From positions 1-50,225 of the forward strand of contig CAJUMU010000013.1 of the NCBI GenBank assembly GCA_910587675.1: a stretch of DNA of 50,225 nt, in the 5' to 3' direction. A model generated the notes under the pieces. The model was not told the origin of the DNA. It searched no databases and was given only the letters and a program-made list of their open reading frames with translations. Positions 31,329-39,272 of the stretch are shown here, one piece after another; within the stretch, counting starts at the first letter, position 1; the number at the start of each line of letters is the position of its first letter. The stretch is from an uncultured Alistipes sp. (GTDB lineage: Bacteria > Bacteroidota > Bacteroidia > Bacteroidales > Rikenellaceae). A program made the translations under genes and the position numbers.

Positions 31329-32858
31329 ATGAACGAAATAAAGAAATGCAGCATCGCAGGGGTCTCGTTCACGCTGGAGAACGACGCCTACGACGTACTG
31401 AGCACCTATATCGAGTCGCTGAAAAAGACCTACAGTGACGACCCCGACGGCGAGGAGATAATCGCCGACATCGAGGCGCGCATCGCCGAACTGATCCTCT
31501 CGGCGCAGAGTCCCGAATCGATCATCTGCCGTCCGTTGATCGACAACATCGTCAAGCAGCTGGGTTCGGCGTCGCAGATCGACGAAGAGCACGGCGAGCA
31601 GACGCGGCATGCCGAGACGACGGACCAAAACGGCAATCCGCGCATCCCGCGCCGACTCTACCGCGACATGGAGAACGGCAAACTGGGCGGCGTGTGCGCG
31701 GGTCTGGCCAACTACTTCGACACCGATCCCACATGGATACGTCTGGCCGTATTCGCGCCGCTGTTCGTGTGGCTCTTCAGCTCGATCGGCATCCTGCGTT
31801 GGATCCAGCCCTTCTCGGCCAACATATTCGGCTTGGTGGTATTGGGCTACATCATCATGTGGTTCGCCGTGCCGCGAGCCTCGTCGGCGCGCCAGAAGCT
31901 GGAGATGAAGGGCGAGCGCATCACCGCCCAAAGCATCAAGGAGGCCACTTCGGAACAGCAATACGTCAACGCGGAGCCCGAACGCACGCTCATCGCCAAG
32001 ATCGTGTGCGTGCTGGGAAACATCCTGCTCATCCTGCTCAAGATCATCGCCGCGTTCATACTGGTGGGCCTCGTGCTCGGGGCGAGCCTGCTGGCGCTCG
32101 TACTGGTATGTATCATGCCGATGTTCGCCTTCGAATTCTTCACGGGACTCATGCTGCTAACCTTCCTGCTGGTGCTCATCATTCCCCTCGTGGTGTTGAT
32201 CTATCTGTCGATACAGCTGCTCATCTCGCGCCGCCCGCGAGGCGGATTCATGCTCGGTTCGCTGCTGCTGTGGCTCGCGATGCTGGTGGTCATGACCATC
32301 TCGGCGGTGAAGTCGCCCGCAAGTTTCGAGCGTCAGATAAGCAACGCTTTCCGTTCGGTGTTCGAGAACGACAACGAGGCGTTGTACGAGGAGTTCACCG
32401 AGGATGAGATCGAGGATTTCCGCGAGAAACTCGACGGCCGCAGCACCGCGATATTCACCAACGGCGATCTGAAGCTCTCGGTTTCGGGCGAAAGCGACAA
32501 CGTGAAACGCTTCTCGAAACGCGTGCAAATCGACGACGACGGCCTGAAGGTTTCCGACGGCAAGGGCAACGAGCTGACGATCGACGAAAAGGGAGTGAAG
32601 ATCAACGGCAAGCGAACCAAGAAATTCACCTTCACCTTCGGCGGATTGCAAGTATCGGTCGACGGCGACAAGACCCGCATAAGCGCCGAGGCCGCGGACG
32701 ATGCACCTGCTGCCGCCGAGAGCGAAACCGCGCCCCCCGCAGTTTCGGAAGCCGAGACCGTCGAGACCGTCGAGTCGCCTGCCGAAACGAACGCCGAATC
32801 GGCCGCCGAGGATAACGCCTCGGCCGAGACCCCTGCGGCCGCCCGAAACACGCAATAA
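31329..32858 (+). CDS. Large PspC domain membrane protein
   Basis: The 509-residue product has an N-terminal domain (about 1-85; CSIAGVSFTLENDAYDVLSTYIESL, EEIIADIEARIAEL) similar to that of the small PspC protein, a PspC domain (about 105-180; RLYRDMENGKLGGVCAGLANYFDTD), several further membrane helices (about 220-330), a charged soluble region (about 340-455) with short beta-like repeats, and a Glu/Ala-rich tail. Fourth gene of the module; closed by a terminator at 32889-32919. An envelope-stress role is inferred from the PspC domain. Confidence 0.88.
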   Translation: MNEIKKCSIAGVSFTLENDAYDVLSTYIESLKKTYSDDPDGEEIIADIEARIAELILSAQSPESIICRPLIDNIVKQLGSASQIDEEHGEQTRHAETTDQNGNPRIPRRLYRDMENGKLGGVCAGLANYFDTDPTWIRLAVFAPLFVWLFSSIGILRWIQPFSANIFGLVVLGYIIMWFAVPRASSARQKLEMKGERITAQSIKEATSEQQYVNAEPERTLIAKIVCVLGNILLILLKIIAAFILVGLVLGASLLALVLVCIMPMFAFEFFTGLMLLTFLLVLIIPLVVLIYLSIQLLISRRPRGGFMLGSLLLWLAMLVVMTISAVKSPASFERQISNAFRSVFENDNEALYEEFTEDEIEDFREKLDGRSTAIFTNGDLKLSVSGESDNVKRFSKRVQIDDDGLKVSDGKGNELTIDEKGVKINGKRTKKFTFTFGGLQVSVDGDKTRISAEAADDAPAAAESETAPPAVSEAETVETVESPAETNAESAAEDNASAETPAAARNTQ

Positions 32859-32888
32859 CAGACCATAACCCATAAGCAACTCTGTCGA

Positions 32889-32921
32889 GAGGCTGCCCGA
32901 TTCGTCGGACAGCCTCTTTTT
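32889..32921 (+). terminator. Terminator of the PspC-PadR module
   Basis: GAGGCTGCCCGA (32889-32900) pairs with TCGGACAGCCTC (32905-32916), one C-A mismatch, TTCG loop, followed by a T run. Confidence 0.9.
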
Positions 32922-33062
32922 CTTTCGTGAGTTGCGGTTTTTCGCCCCGCGGGAGGCAACGGCGTTCGCATCGTCGAGCGGCCCGAGCTCGTTCCCGTCA
33001 TGCCGCCGAAGACGGCGCCGCGAATCGGCGCGAATCCTTTTCCTTGCCATAGTTCGGAACCG
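32922..33062. other. Intergenic stretch, nothing recognised
   Basis: The convergent gap between the PspC module and the OmpP1 gene spans 32859-33182. Apart from the two terminators, no gene, repeat or RNA structure was recognised. Confidence 0.5.
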
Positions 33063-33097
33063 AAAAACGGCCGTGTCCCTCGTCGGGGCGCGGCCGT
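33063..33097 (-). terminator. Terminator of the OmpP1/FadL gene
   Basis: On the minus strand a 13-bp stem (ACGGCCGTGTCCC, 33067-33079, with 33085-33097) with three G-T pairs is followed by TTTTT (complement of 33063-33067). It lies 86 nt past the stop codon. Confidence 0.8.
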
Positions 33098-33182
33098 GCC
33101 AGCAATCAATAAATATAAATTCTACGAAAAGAGTTTTCTGCCAATATTCGGCGGACTCCGCTCCTCGTCCGCCCGCACCGCG

Positions 33183-34649
33183 TTACTTGCGGCCGAACTT
33201 CAGGTCGACGCCCACGCCCAGCACACCGCTGCGACGCTTGTAGAGGGTGGTGCAGTCGATGTCGCCCACCAAGGTCGAAATCTTGCTCTCGACCGAACGT
33301 TTGTCGTAAAGCGAGAAGAAGTAGCCCGCGTTCAGGCGCACCTTGCGGCTGATGTTCCACGCACCGCCGAGACCGATCGAAGTGGCGCTCAGCACGTGGT
33401 TGGTGTCGGTGAAATATGCGTCCGATGTGCTGTATACCGTGCGCTGCACGCCCGCGCTCACGAGGAACTTCTCCGAGAGGTCGTACTCCGCGCCGAACAT
33501 GTACTCGGCCGTGCCCGCGTCGATCAGGGTCTGCTTGCCGTCGACCATGTGGGCGTCTTTGTCGAAGAAATAGTGGTACTCGGCCGTGAGGCGCAGACGA
33601 CCGTCGGCGAACGACTTGCCAAGCGCGAGGCTCAACATGGCGGGGATATCGTTAGGGGTCTTGCCTCCGTCGGCGTAGGCGTTGTTCGCCGCCGCGCCCA
33701 GATCGTCGCGCTCGGTGTGGTTGGTCAGAGTCATAGCGGCGCGGAACTCGTAACGTGCCGAAGCCGACCAGCTGCCCTTTCGGAAATAGAGCGCCAGCGA
33801 GGGGTTGACGCCCCAGCCCTTCTGGATGCAGTCGACGTATTTGTCGTGCGTGAGTTCGGCATACGCCGAGGCCAGACCCGCCAGCTGCGGCTGGTTCTGG
33901 GCCAGCAGCAGCCCCGATATGGCGGTCAGGAAGTCGTCGGCGCGAATCATGCTGCCGTCGAAGCCCAGCGCCGGAGCCGTAGGGTTGACCATGATGTCGT
34001 TGATATGGCCGTCGTATTTGTTGCGGGTGTAGTTGAGGCGCACCATCGCCGAGGCCGACAGCCAGTCGGCGAGGCGGTATGCGAATCCGATCTGTCCCGA
34101 CAGATTCATCGTCAGACCGCGGAACGAACAGGCCAGCGAGTATTGCGACGCCGAGAGTCCGTAAGCCTGACCCAACGCCGATATGGCTGCGGGGAGCACG
34201 GCGAACTGCTGCTCGAACGAACCCAGACCATCGTTGAATTTGATGCGACCGCCGCCGCCCGACACGCCTGCCGAGAGGAACAACGCCCAACGGTTGCGCT
34301 TGTAGGTGGCGTGCAGGTTGGGCACCACGGGCGACCATATCTTGCCCTCGAAAGTCTGCGAGCCGTTGCCCGGGGTCATGGCGCTCATGGCGAAGGGGGC
34401 GTAATCCATAGTCGTGGTGCGGGTCATGAATGCGCTCTGGGCGTTGAGCGACAGCATCCAGCCGTCGTCCATGAACGCGGTGCCCGCGGGATTGTAGTAG
34501 GGAGCGTCGGCATCGAGCGTGACGCCGCGCGTGATGTGGCGGAGGAACGCCGCGCTTTGATTGGTGTTGGTGAGGATGCCTCCGGCGAGCGCGCTGCCCG
34601 CAAGGGCGATCGAAGCCGCCGAGGCGAGGATGAATTTTCCGATTTTCAT
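33183..34649 (-). CDS. OmpP1/FadL/TodX family outer membrane protein
   Basis: A 488-residue outer-membrane beta-barrel transporter of the FadL type, which takes up hydrophobic compounds in known members. Signal peptide at 1-22 (ending AGSALAG). The mature N-terminus GGILTNTNQSAAFLRHITRG contains the family hallmark of a long-chain transporter plug, followed by DADAPYYNPAGTAFM. The barrel ends with a C-terminal LGVGVDLKFGRK. Single gene with promoter 34738-34768 and terminator 33063-33097. Substrate unknown. Confidence 0.92.
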   Translation of the reverse strand: MKIGKFILASAASIALAGSALAGGILTNTNQSAAFLRHITRGVTLDADAPYYNPAGTAFMDDGWMLSLNAQSAFMTRTTTMDYAPFAMSAMTPGNGSQTFEGKIWSPVVPNLHATYKRNRWALFLSAGVSGGGGRIKFNDGLGSFEQQFAVLPAAISALGQAYGLSASQYSLACSFRGLTMNLSGQIGFAYRLADWLSASAMVRLNYTRNKYDGHINDIMVNPTAPALGFDGSMIRADDFLTAISGLLLAQNQPQLAGLASAYAELTHDKYVDCIQKGWGVNPSLALYFRKGSWSASARYEFRAAMTLTNHTERDDLGAAANNAYADGGKTPNDIPAMLSLALGKSFADGRLRLTAEYHYFFDKDAHMVDGKQTLIDAGTAEYMFGAEYDLSEKFLVSAGVQRTVYSTSDAYFTDTNHVLSATSIGLGGAWNISRKVRLNAGYFFSLYDKRSVESKISTLVGDIDCTTLYKRRSGVLGVGVDLKFGRK

Positions 34650-34737
34650 GTGTACGATAATTTAGTCTGCGCGGGGATCGTCAGCCGACATCCGCCGCAG
34701 GGCGTCGACGGCCTTACGGCCGCAATCGAAGCGGATG

Positions 34738-34768
34738 CAAAAATGAACGATTATTTCCGATCCTCAAA
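34738..34768 (-). promoter_or_regulatory. Promoter of the OmpP1/FadL gene
   Basis: On the minus strand TTTG (34765-34768), exactly 19 nt, then CATTTTTG (34738-34745), one base from the consensus -7 element. The start codon is about 90 nt downstream. Confidence 0.75.
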
Positions 34769-34944
34769 AAATATGTGGCCTATCGGCTCATCGGGGTATG
34801 AGCAAACGTCTGCGAGTGGCGTAAAAGGTCTATTTTGTGGCGAAAACGCCCGCAAAATATTCTAAAAAGGAATTGGCATGTCCGAAAAGTCGCTTCCGCG
34901 AACCGATTGGCGACGGCGGTCCGCGAAAAATTTCGGCGGCTTCT
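34769..34944. other. Divergent intergenic stretch, nothing recognised
   Basis: This is the gap between the two divergent promoters. No gene, repeat or clear dyad was recognised. Confidence 0.5.
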
Positions 34945-34975
34945 TTTGCCGAATCGACGAAAAGAGATATCTTTG
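34945..34975 (+). promoter_or_regulatory. Promoter of the cobalamin riboswitch transcript
   Basis: TTTG (34945-34948), exactly 19 nt, TATCTTTG (34968-34975): a full match to the Bacteroidetes consensus. It places the RNA start a few bases before the riboswitch aptamer. Confidence 0.85.
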
Positions 34976-34985
34976 CGCACGCAAC

Positions 34986-35193
34986 GGTTCTCCTTGCGGT
35001 CGGCATCGCCGATCGGGAGATGAAAAGGGAAACGGGTGGAAATCCCGTACAGTTCCCGCTGCTGTAAGCACCTCCGCCGCGCGGCGGACACAGGCGCAAG
35101 TTCTCTCAACCACTGATCGTCGGGATCGGGAAGGTGCTGCGTTCGGAGCGAGTCAGAAGACCTGCCGTTGCGGCGCATGCGCGAGAACTAACC
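34986..35193 (+). ncRNA. Cobalamin riboswitch
   Basis: The B12-sensing aptamer is recognised by the core GGGTGGAAATCCCGTACAG with CCGCTGCTGTAAGC (35034-35069) and the 3' box AGTCAGAAGACCTGCC (35151-35166), the B12 box of this class. The ends close on GTTCTC (34987-34992) with GAGAAC (35183-35188). Such riboswitches turn off B12 uptake genes when cobalamin is present, mostly by blocking translation. The controlled gene is the lipoprotein at 35364; the 170-nt space between holds no terminator of normal form, which favours translational control. Confidence 0.93.
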
Positions 35194-35363
35194 TGCGGCG
35201 AACGGGGTTCACGCGTCGATAATAAATCTGTTTTTGACGAATCGAAACGCAACATCGCGCCGATGCTTCGGCGTGCCGTATCGTTTTTTGCGACGGTATC
35301 CGTTCGGGGTGCGGAGCGTTCGGACGTGGCTATACATTATTGAAAACCTTAAATAACAGAGAG

Positions 35364-36164
35364 ATGAAAACAATCAAATCACTCGCCGTGCTGCTGGCCG
35401 CCGCTGCCTTGGCCACGGCATGTTCGGACAACAACGAGGATCGCACCAAAGTAGCCGTCGTCACCTTCGAGGGCGCCGCTTGGACCCCTTACGTCGCTGC
35501 GACGGTCGAAAAGACCTACACGGGCGACGTCGCGACCGAGAATTACGTATGGACCGACGCCGCAACGTCGCTGTCGTCGACCCCGATCTTCACCGATTAC
35601 GGCGAGTCGGGCAAATTCTTCGGCGGCGGATGGATCGTATCGTCGTACAACTCCAAGGATTTGGCCGCATACGGCAGCTACTCTTACGATCTGTATGTCT
35701 ACAACGCCGAGAACGCCGATGCCGTGAAGGGCGGCGGCCACAACGGTTCGGATAATTTCCTCGTCGGATTCGGCAACGCCGACGAAACGCGCGACAATCG
35801 TCCCACGCTGGAGTTCGCCGACGGCAAGGCCCGCACAGTGAAAGGCTGCTATGTCAACTCGACCTGCTACATTCTCAACATCATGCGTAACGGCAACCCC
35901 TTATCGCCCGCGCTGGGCGACGAAGACGAGGTCTTCATCTACGCCACGGGTTACGACGCCGCGGGCGCCGAGACGGGCAAGGTGTCGCTCAGTTTCGCCA
36001 AGAAGGACAAGATGATCGACACGTGGACGGCATGGGATCTCTCGTCGCTGGGCGAGGTGACCAAGATTCGCTTCAGCATTTCGGGCGGTCCCGAAAACGA
36101 GTACGGCATGACGACCCCGACCTATTACGCCATCGACGACGTTACGGTCGAGTGGGAGGAGTAA
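35364..36164 (+). CDS. DUF4465-like surface lipoprotein under B12 riboswitch
   Basis: The 266-residue product has a lipoprotein signal ending LATA-Cys (lipidated at about residue 20), followed by the acidic SDNNED stretch that fits a Bacteroidetes surface-export signal. The body is rich in Tyr, Gly and Asp (FGGGWIVSSYNSKDLAAYGSYSYD is split here by motif; then GGGHNGSDNFLVGFG, SFAKKDKMIDTWTAWDLSSLG, YYAIDDVTVEWEE), a pattern of DUF4465 proteins. Some riboswitch-controlled DUF4465-type lipoproteins of gut Bacteroidetes (BtuH type) bind cobalamin; the assignment here is inference from the riboswitch and family pattern. No BtuB, BtuG or other B12 gene is adjacent. ATG at 35364 follows AGAGAG. 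Confidence 0.8.
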   Translation: MKTIKSLAVLLAAAALATACSDNNEDRTKVAVVTFEGAAWTPYVAATVEKTYTGDVATENYVWTDAATSLSSTPIFTDYGESGKFFGGGWIVSSYNSKDLAAYGSYSYDLYVYNAENADAVKGGGHNGSDNFLVGFGNADETRDNRPTLEFADGKARTVKGCYVNSTCYILNIMRNGNPLSPALGDEDEVFIYATGYDAAGAETGKVSLSFAKKDKMIDTWTAWDLSSLGEVTKIRFSISGGPENEYGMTTPTYYAIDDVTVEWEE

Positions 36165-36186
36165 CCTGCCCGTAGTTTCAGACATA

Positions 36187-36220
36187 TCATGCCATCTCGT
36201 CGCCGCGCGAGATGGCATGA
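36187..36220 (+). terminator. Hairpin after the B12 lipoprotein gene
   Basis: TCATGCCATCTCG (36187-36199) pairs exactly with 36208-36220, loop of 8. It is followed by ACGTGTTATATATA rather than a T run, so it may be a stability element or a weak terminator. Confidence 0.6.
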
Positions 36221-36286
36221 CGTGTTATATATATGGTAGCCGACACGTTTCGGCGATGCCGCGGGGCGTTTTTGTGCGCGGACGTA

Positions 36287-36316
36287 ATTGTTTTTTACGA
36301 AATAATGCTAAATTTG
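36287..36316 (+). promoter_or_regulatory. Promoter of the VTC-DUF4956 operon
   Basis: ATTG (36287-36290) and TAAATTTG (36309-36316) with 18 nt between. It stands 70 nt before the first gene of the five-gene run. Confidence 0.7.
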
Positions 36317-36386
36317 TAAGGCTTTACCGCGCGACGTGCGCATCGCGCGGCCAAGCCGAACGTAACCCGACTAACCCCGACCCGTT

Positions 36387-36809
36387 ATGAAACGACTTTT
36401 ATCGATCGTCGCGACGATTCTTTTCGCGCAGGCTCTCTCCGCTCAGGCGTTGAGTCCCGAGACGCTGGCCAAGCGTGCCAAACGCAAGAATCTCACCGTC
36501 AAGGAGTGGAACACCGATTCCGCCAAGAAGAGCCGTTGGCTCGACCATCTTACGGTTTACGACGAGAAGGGACGCAAGGTCGAGGAGGCCGAATACAACC
36601 AATTCGGGCAGGTGGAGCGCGTAACGTGCGAGTATGATCCCCAAACCGACAAGGTGGTGCGCGAGGTGGTGTACGACGATCGCGACAAGCCCGTGCGCAT
36701 ACGCAAATACGAGTACAACGACGACGGTACCAAACGCAAGCAGTACAACTATCTGCCCAACGGCAAGCTCTATACGGTGAAGGTCTTCGAATACGTGTTC
36801 GAGGATTGA
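36387..36809 (+). CDS. Secreted protein with YD-like short repeats
   Basis: I do not recognise a named family. The 140-residue product has a signal peptide (cleavage near ALSAQA, residue 18-20) and a body of repeated beta-strand units with Tyr-Asp and Gly turns (VYDEKGRKVEEAEYN, VTCEYDPQTDKVVREVVYD, KYEYNDDGTKRKQYNYLPNGK), similar to the YD or MORN-like repeats of secreted proteins. Probably periplasmic or exposed. It overlaps the next gene by a TTGATG junction (stop TGA at 36807-36809, next ATG at 36809). Confidence 0.75.
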   Translation: MKRLLSIVATILFAQALSAQALSPETLAKRAKRKNLTVKEWNTDSAKKSRWLDHLTVYDEKGRKVEEAEYNQFGQVERVTCEYDPQTDKVVREVVYDDRDKPVRIRKYEYNDDGTKRKQYNYLPNGKLYTVKVFEYVFED

Positions 36810-37702
36810 TGTACCATGCCTCGGCGGCCCCTGCTCCCATGACATACGAACAACTCAACTCCCTCGCTCTGTGGCGGCGAATGCCGACCATCGGTCTCGA
36901 CGAGATGTCGGCAGTGAAGCTGATGAATCGCGTCGACACGAAGTATGTGCTCGGCGAGGAGCAGTGTATGGAGATGCTGCGACGCGCGGCGGACGACTAT
37001 TCGGTGCAAACGATAGGCGGCTGCCGCGCTTGCCGTTATCATACCCTCTACTACGACACGGAGGATAGGCGCATGTACACCCTGCACCACGATCGACGCC
37101 TCGCGAGGCAGAAGATCCGCACGCGCACCTATGTCGAGTCGGGCGTGAGCTTCGTCGAGGTGAAGAACAAGACCAACAAGGGCCGCACCGAGAAACGCCG
37201 CATGCGCATCGGGGCCGAGAGCTTCGCCGCGGTGACGCGCGACGAAGCGGCGGCGGAGTTTCTGCGCGGCGCGGCGCGCTATGCGCCCGAGTCGATAACG
37301 CCCGCACTCGCAACCGAGTTCGAGCGGATAACGTTGGTGAATCACGCCCGCACCGAACGGCTTACCATAGACTGGAACCTGCGGTTCACCGACGTGCGAG
37401 CCCGCTCGACGGACGAACGCAACCGTTGCGCGGCGGGGATCGACGACGGCGCGTTGTCGATTGCGGCGGGCGACGGGGGCGTGACGGCCTCGATCGCGGG
37501 CATGGTGATAGTCGAGCTGAAGCAGGACGGCATGGCGGCATTCTCGCCCATGAAGCGCATCCTCGGGCAGTTGCGCATACGGCCGCTCAAGGTGAGCAAG
37601 TATTGCATCGGCACGGCGTTGGCGGCGCCGCGCGTCAAAAGCAACCGTTTCAAGGCGAAGATACGACGCATAATAAAGACGATAAACAGTAAAAACGGAT
37701 AA
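36809..37702 (+). CDS. VTC domain polyphosphate polymerase-like protein
   Basis: The 297-residue product has the VTC (vacuolar transporter chaperone) catalytic fold, which makes polyphosphate from ATP in yeast Vtc4. Visible motifs: NRVDTKYVLG (about 40-49), HTLYYDTEDRRMY, RQKIRTRTYVESGVSFVEVKNKTNKGRTEKRR (in three parts: basic tunnel strands), LTIDWNLRF, MVIVELKQDG and SKYCIGTAL at the C-terminus. ATG at 36809 overlaps the previous stop; a later ATG (36839, MTYEQ) is also possible. It lies directly before a DUF4956 gene, its usual partner. Whether it makes polyphosphate here is inference. Confidence 0.88.
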   Translation: MYHASAAPAPMTYEQLNSLALWRRMPTIGLDEMSAVKLMNRVDTKYVLGEEQCMEMLRRAADDYSVQTIGGCRACRYHTLYYDTEDRRMYTLHHDRRLARQKIRTRTYVESGVSFVEVKNKTNKGRTEKRRMRIGAESFAAVTRDEAAAEFLRGAARYAPESITPALATEFERITLVNHARTERLTIDWNLRFTDVRARSTDERNRCAAGIDDGALSIAAGDGGVTASIAGMVIVELKQDGMAAFSPMKRILGQLRIRPLKVSKYCIGTALAAPRVKSNRFKAKIRRIIKTINSKNG

Positions 37703-37705
37703 CGC

Positions 37706-38428
37706 ATGATTCAGGATTTTCAGGACTTCGACCCCTCGATAGCCGAAGAGTTCGGTTACGACATCACCTCGAAGATAAGTTTTCTCGGGGTGCCCTTGTG
37801 CGACACGCAGAACCTCATACATCTGTTGATGCGCTTCGCGTTCAACCTGCTGGTGTCGTGGCTCATAGTGCGTTTCTGCTACTACCGCAAGAGCGGACGG
37901 CGCGATTACGTGCTCACGTTCATGCTGTTCAGTTCGGCGATGTTTTTGCTCATATTCCTCATGGAGAACGTGAAGTTGCAGATAGGTCTCACTCTGGGCT
38001 TGTTCGCCATATTCGGCGTGATACGCTACCGCACCGAGACGGTGCCCGTGCGCGAGATGACCTATTTGTTCATCATCATAGCCACGGCGGTCATAAACGG
38101 ATTGGCGCTCAACATATCCTATGCCGAACTCGTGGCGGCCGACGCGCTGGTGGTCGCGCTGCTGTGGATCATGGAGGGCCGCCTGCTGCTGCGGCACACA
38201 TCCGCCAAACTGGTGCTGTACGAGCGCATAGATCTCATCGTGCCCGAGCGGCGCGCCGAGATGGTGGCCGATCTGGAGCGGCGTCTCGGAATCAGGATCG
38301 ACCGTGCGGAGGTGGGGCATGTCGATTTCCTGCGCGACGTGGCCTTCGTGAAAGTCTATTACGAGCTGCGCGAAGGCGAAGGCGGCAGCATCGACACGCT
38401 TACCAAAGCGAGCAGGTTCGTGGAGTAG
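37706..38428 (+). CDS. DUF4956 membrane protein
   Basis: The 240-residue product has an N-terminal cytoplasmic part, about four membrane helices (44-150), with the family signature IGLTLGLFAIFGVIRYRTE and VPVREMTYLF between them, and a soluble C-terminal domain (about 165-240). DUF4956 proteins are coded beside VTC-domain proteins in many bacteria and are thought to form the membrane part of a polyphosphate-handling unit; this is not proven. It starts 3 nt after the VTC gene. Gap to the next gene 63 nt. Confidence 0.88.
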   Translation: MIQDFQDFDPSIAEEFGYDITSKISFLGVPLCDTQNLIHLLMRFAFNLLVSWLIVRFCYYRKSGRRDYVLTFMLFSSAMFLLIFLMENVKLQIGLTLGLFAIFGVIRYRTETVPVREMTYLFIIIATAVINGLALNISYAELVAADALVVALLWIMEGRLLLRHTSAKLVLYERIDLIVPERRAEMVADLERRLGIRIDRAEVGHVDFLRDVAFVKVYYELREGEGGSIDTLTKASRFVE

Positions 38429-38491
38429 AGCTCCGCCGCAGCGGGACGACGATAGTGTCGGATACGAATAAGAATAAAATAATTAAACCGT

Positions 38492-39268
38492 ATGAAGAAA
38501 TTCCTTATTGTTTTGGCGTCTGCCGCGATGACTCTTTCCGCCGCGGCTCAGACCCTGCCTTTGACCGAGAGCTCGACGAGCGACGTGCAGGGCCGTTTCC
38601 GCGCGGGACTGACCGTCCCGATAGGAAAGAGCGTGAACGTGCAATGGAGCGAGCAGCTGCGACTCGGCGACAACTTCGGCTCGGTGGAGAAGGTGGTTTC
38701 GAGCTTGGGTGTGGACTACAAGCCCCTGCCTTTCCTGAAGTTGGGGGCCGAATACTGCTTCGTGAACGAGCACGACGCGGTCGAGGGCTGGGACATCCGC
38801 CACCGCCTTAATCTCGACGTCGCGGGCAGCTATCGCGCGGGCCGCGTGAAGCTGTCGCTGCGCGAGCGGGTGCGTCTGCGCTTCCGCAGCGATTCGGTGA
38901 ACAGATTCGAGAAGCCCGATCCGTTCGTCACGCTGCGTTCGCGAGTGAAGGCGGCGTACGACATCCGCCACTCGCGTTGGGAGCCGTATGCCTATGCCGA
39001 ACTTTACGTCACCCTGAACGCCCCCGCGCCCGTCGGCAACTTCAAGACCGACGCCTTTTCGCACGACAACTACATCAACCGCGTGCGTCTGGCCGTCGGC
39101 ACGGAGTATAAGATCGACAAGCGCAACAGACTCGATTTTTATTACATGGTGCACTTCAATCGCGAGTTCCGCGCCCGCTACAAGGCGGGTAGCGGCGATA
39201 TGAAGGAGTGGTCGCTGGCCAAGCAGTGCAACCATGTGTTCGGTATAGATTATAATTTCAAATTGTAA
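38492..39268 (+). CDS. DUF2490 outer membrane beta-barrel protein
   Basis: The 258-residue product has a signal peptide (MKKFLIVLASAAMTLSAAAQ) and amphipathic strands of a small outer-membrane barrel (WSEQLRLGDNF, YKPLPFLKLGAEYCFVNEHD, IRHRLNLDVAGSY, LSLRERVRLRFRSD), ending in Phe-rich HVFGIDYNFKL. This fits DUF2490, a Bacteroidetes family without known role. It follows DUF4956 and precedes the TonB-like gene at 4 nt, so it probably belongs to the operon. Confidence 0.87.
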   Translation: MKKFLIVLASAAMTLSAAAQTLPLTESSTSDVQGRFRAGLTVPIGKSVNVQWSEQLRLGDNFGSVEKVVSSLGVDYKPLPFLKLGAEYCFVNEHDAVEGWDIRHRLNLDVAGSYRAGRVKLSLRERVRLRFRSDSVNRFEKPDPFVTLRSRVKAAYDIRHSRWEPYAYAELYVTLNAPAPVGNFKTDAFSHDNYINRVRLAVGTEYKIDKRNRLDFYYMVHFNREFRARYKAGSGDMKEWSLAKQCNHVFGIDYNFKL

Positions 39269-39272
39269 CGCC

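Noticed and set aside
33000..34865. Plus-strand frame of 621 codons over the OmpP1/FadL gene
   Set aside because: It is antisense to a protein with signal peptide and FadL hallmark, and begins in the terminator region.
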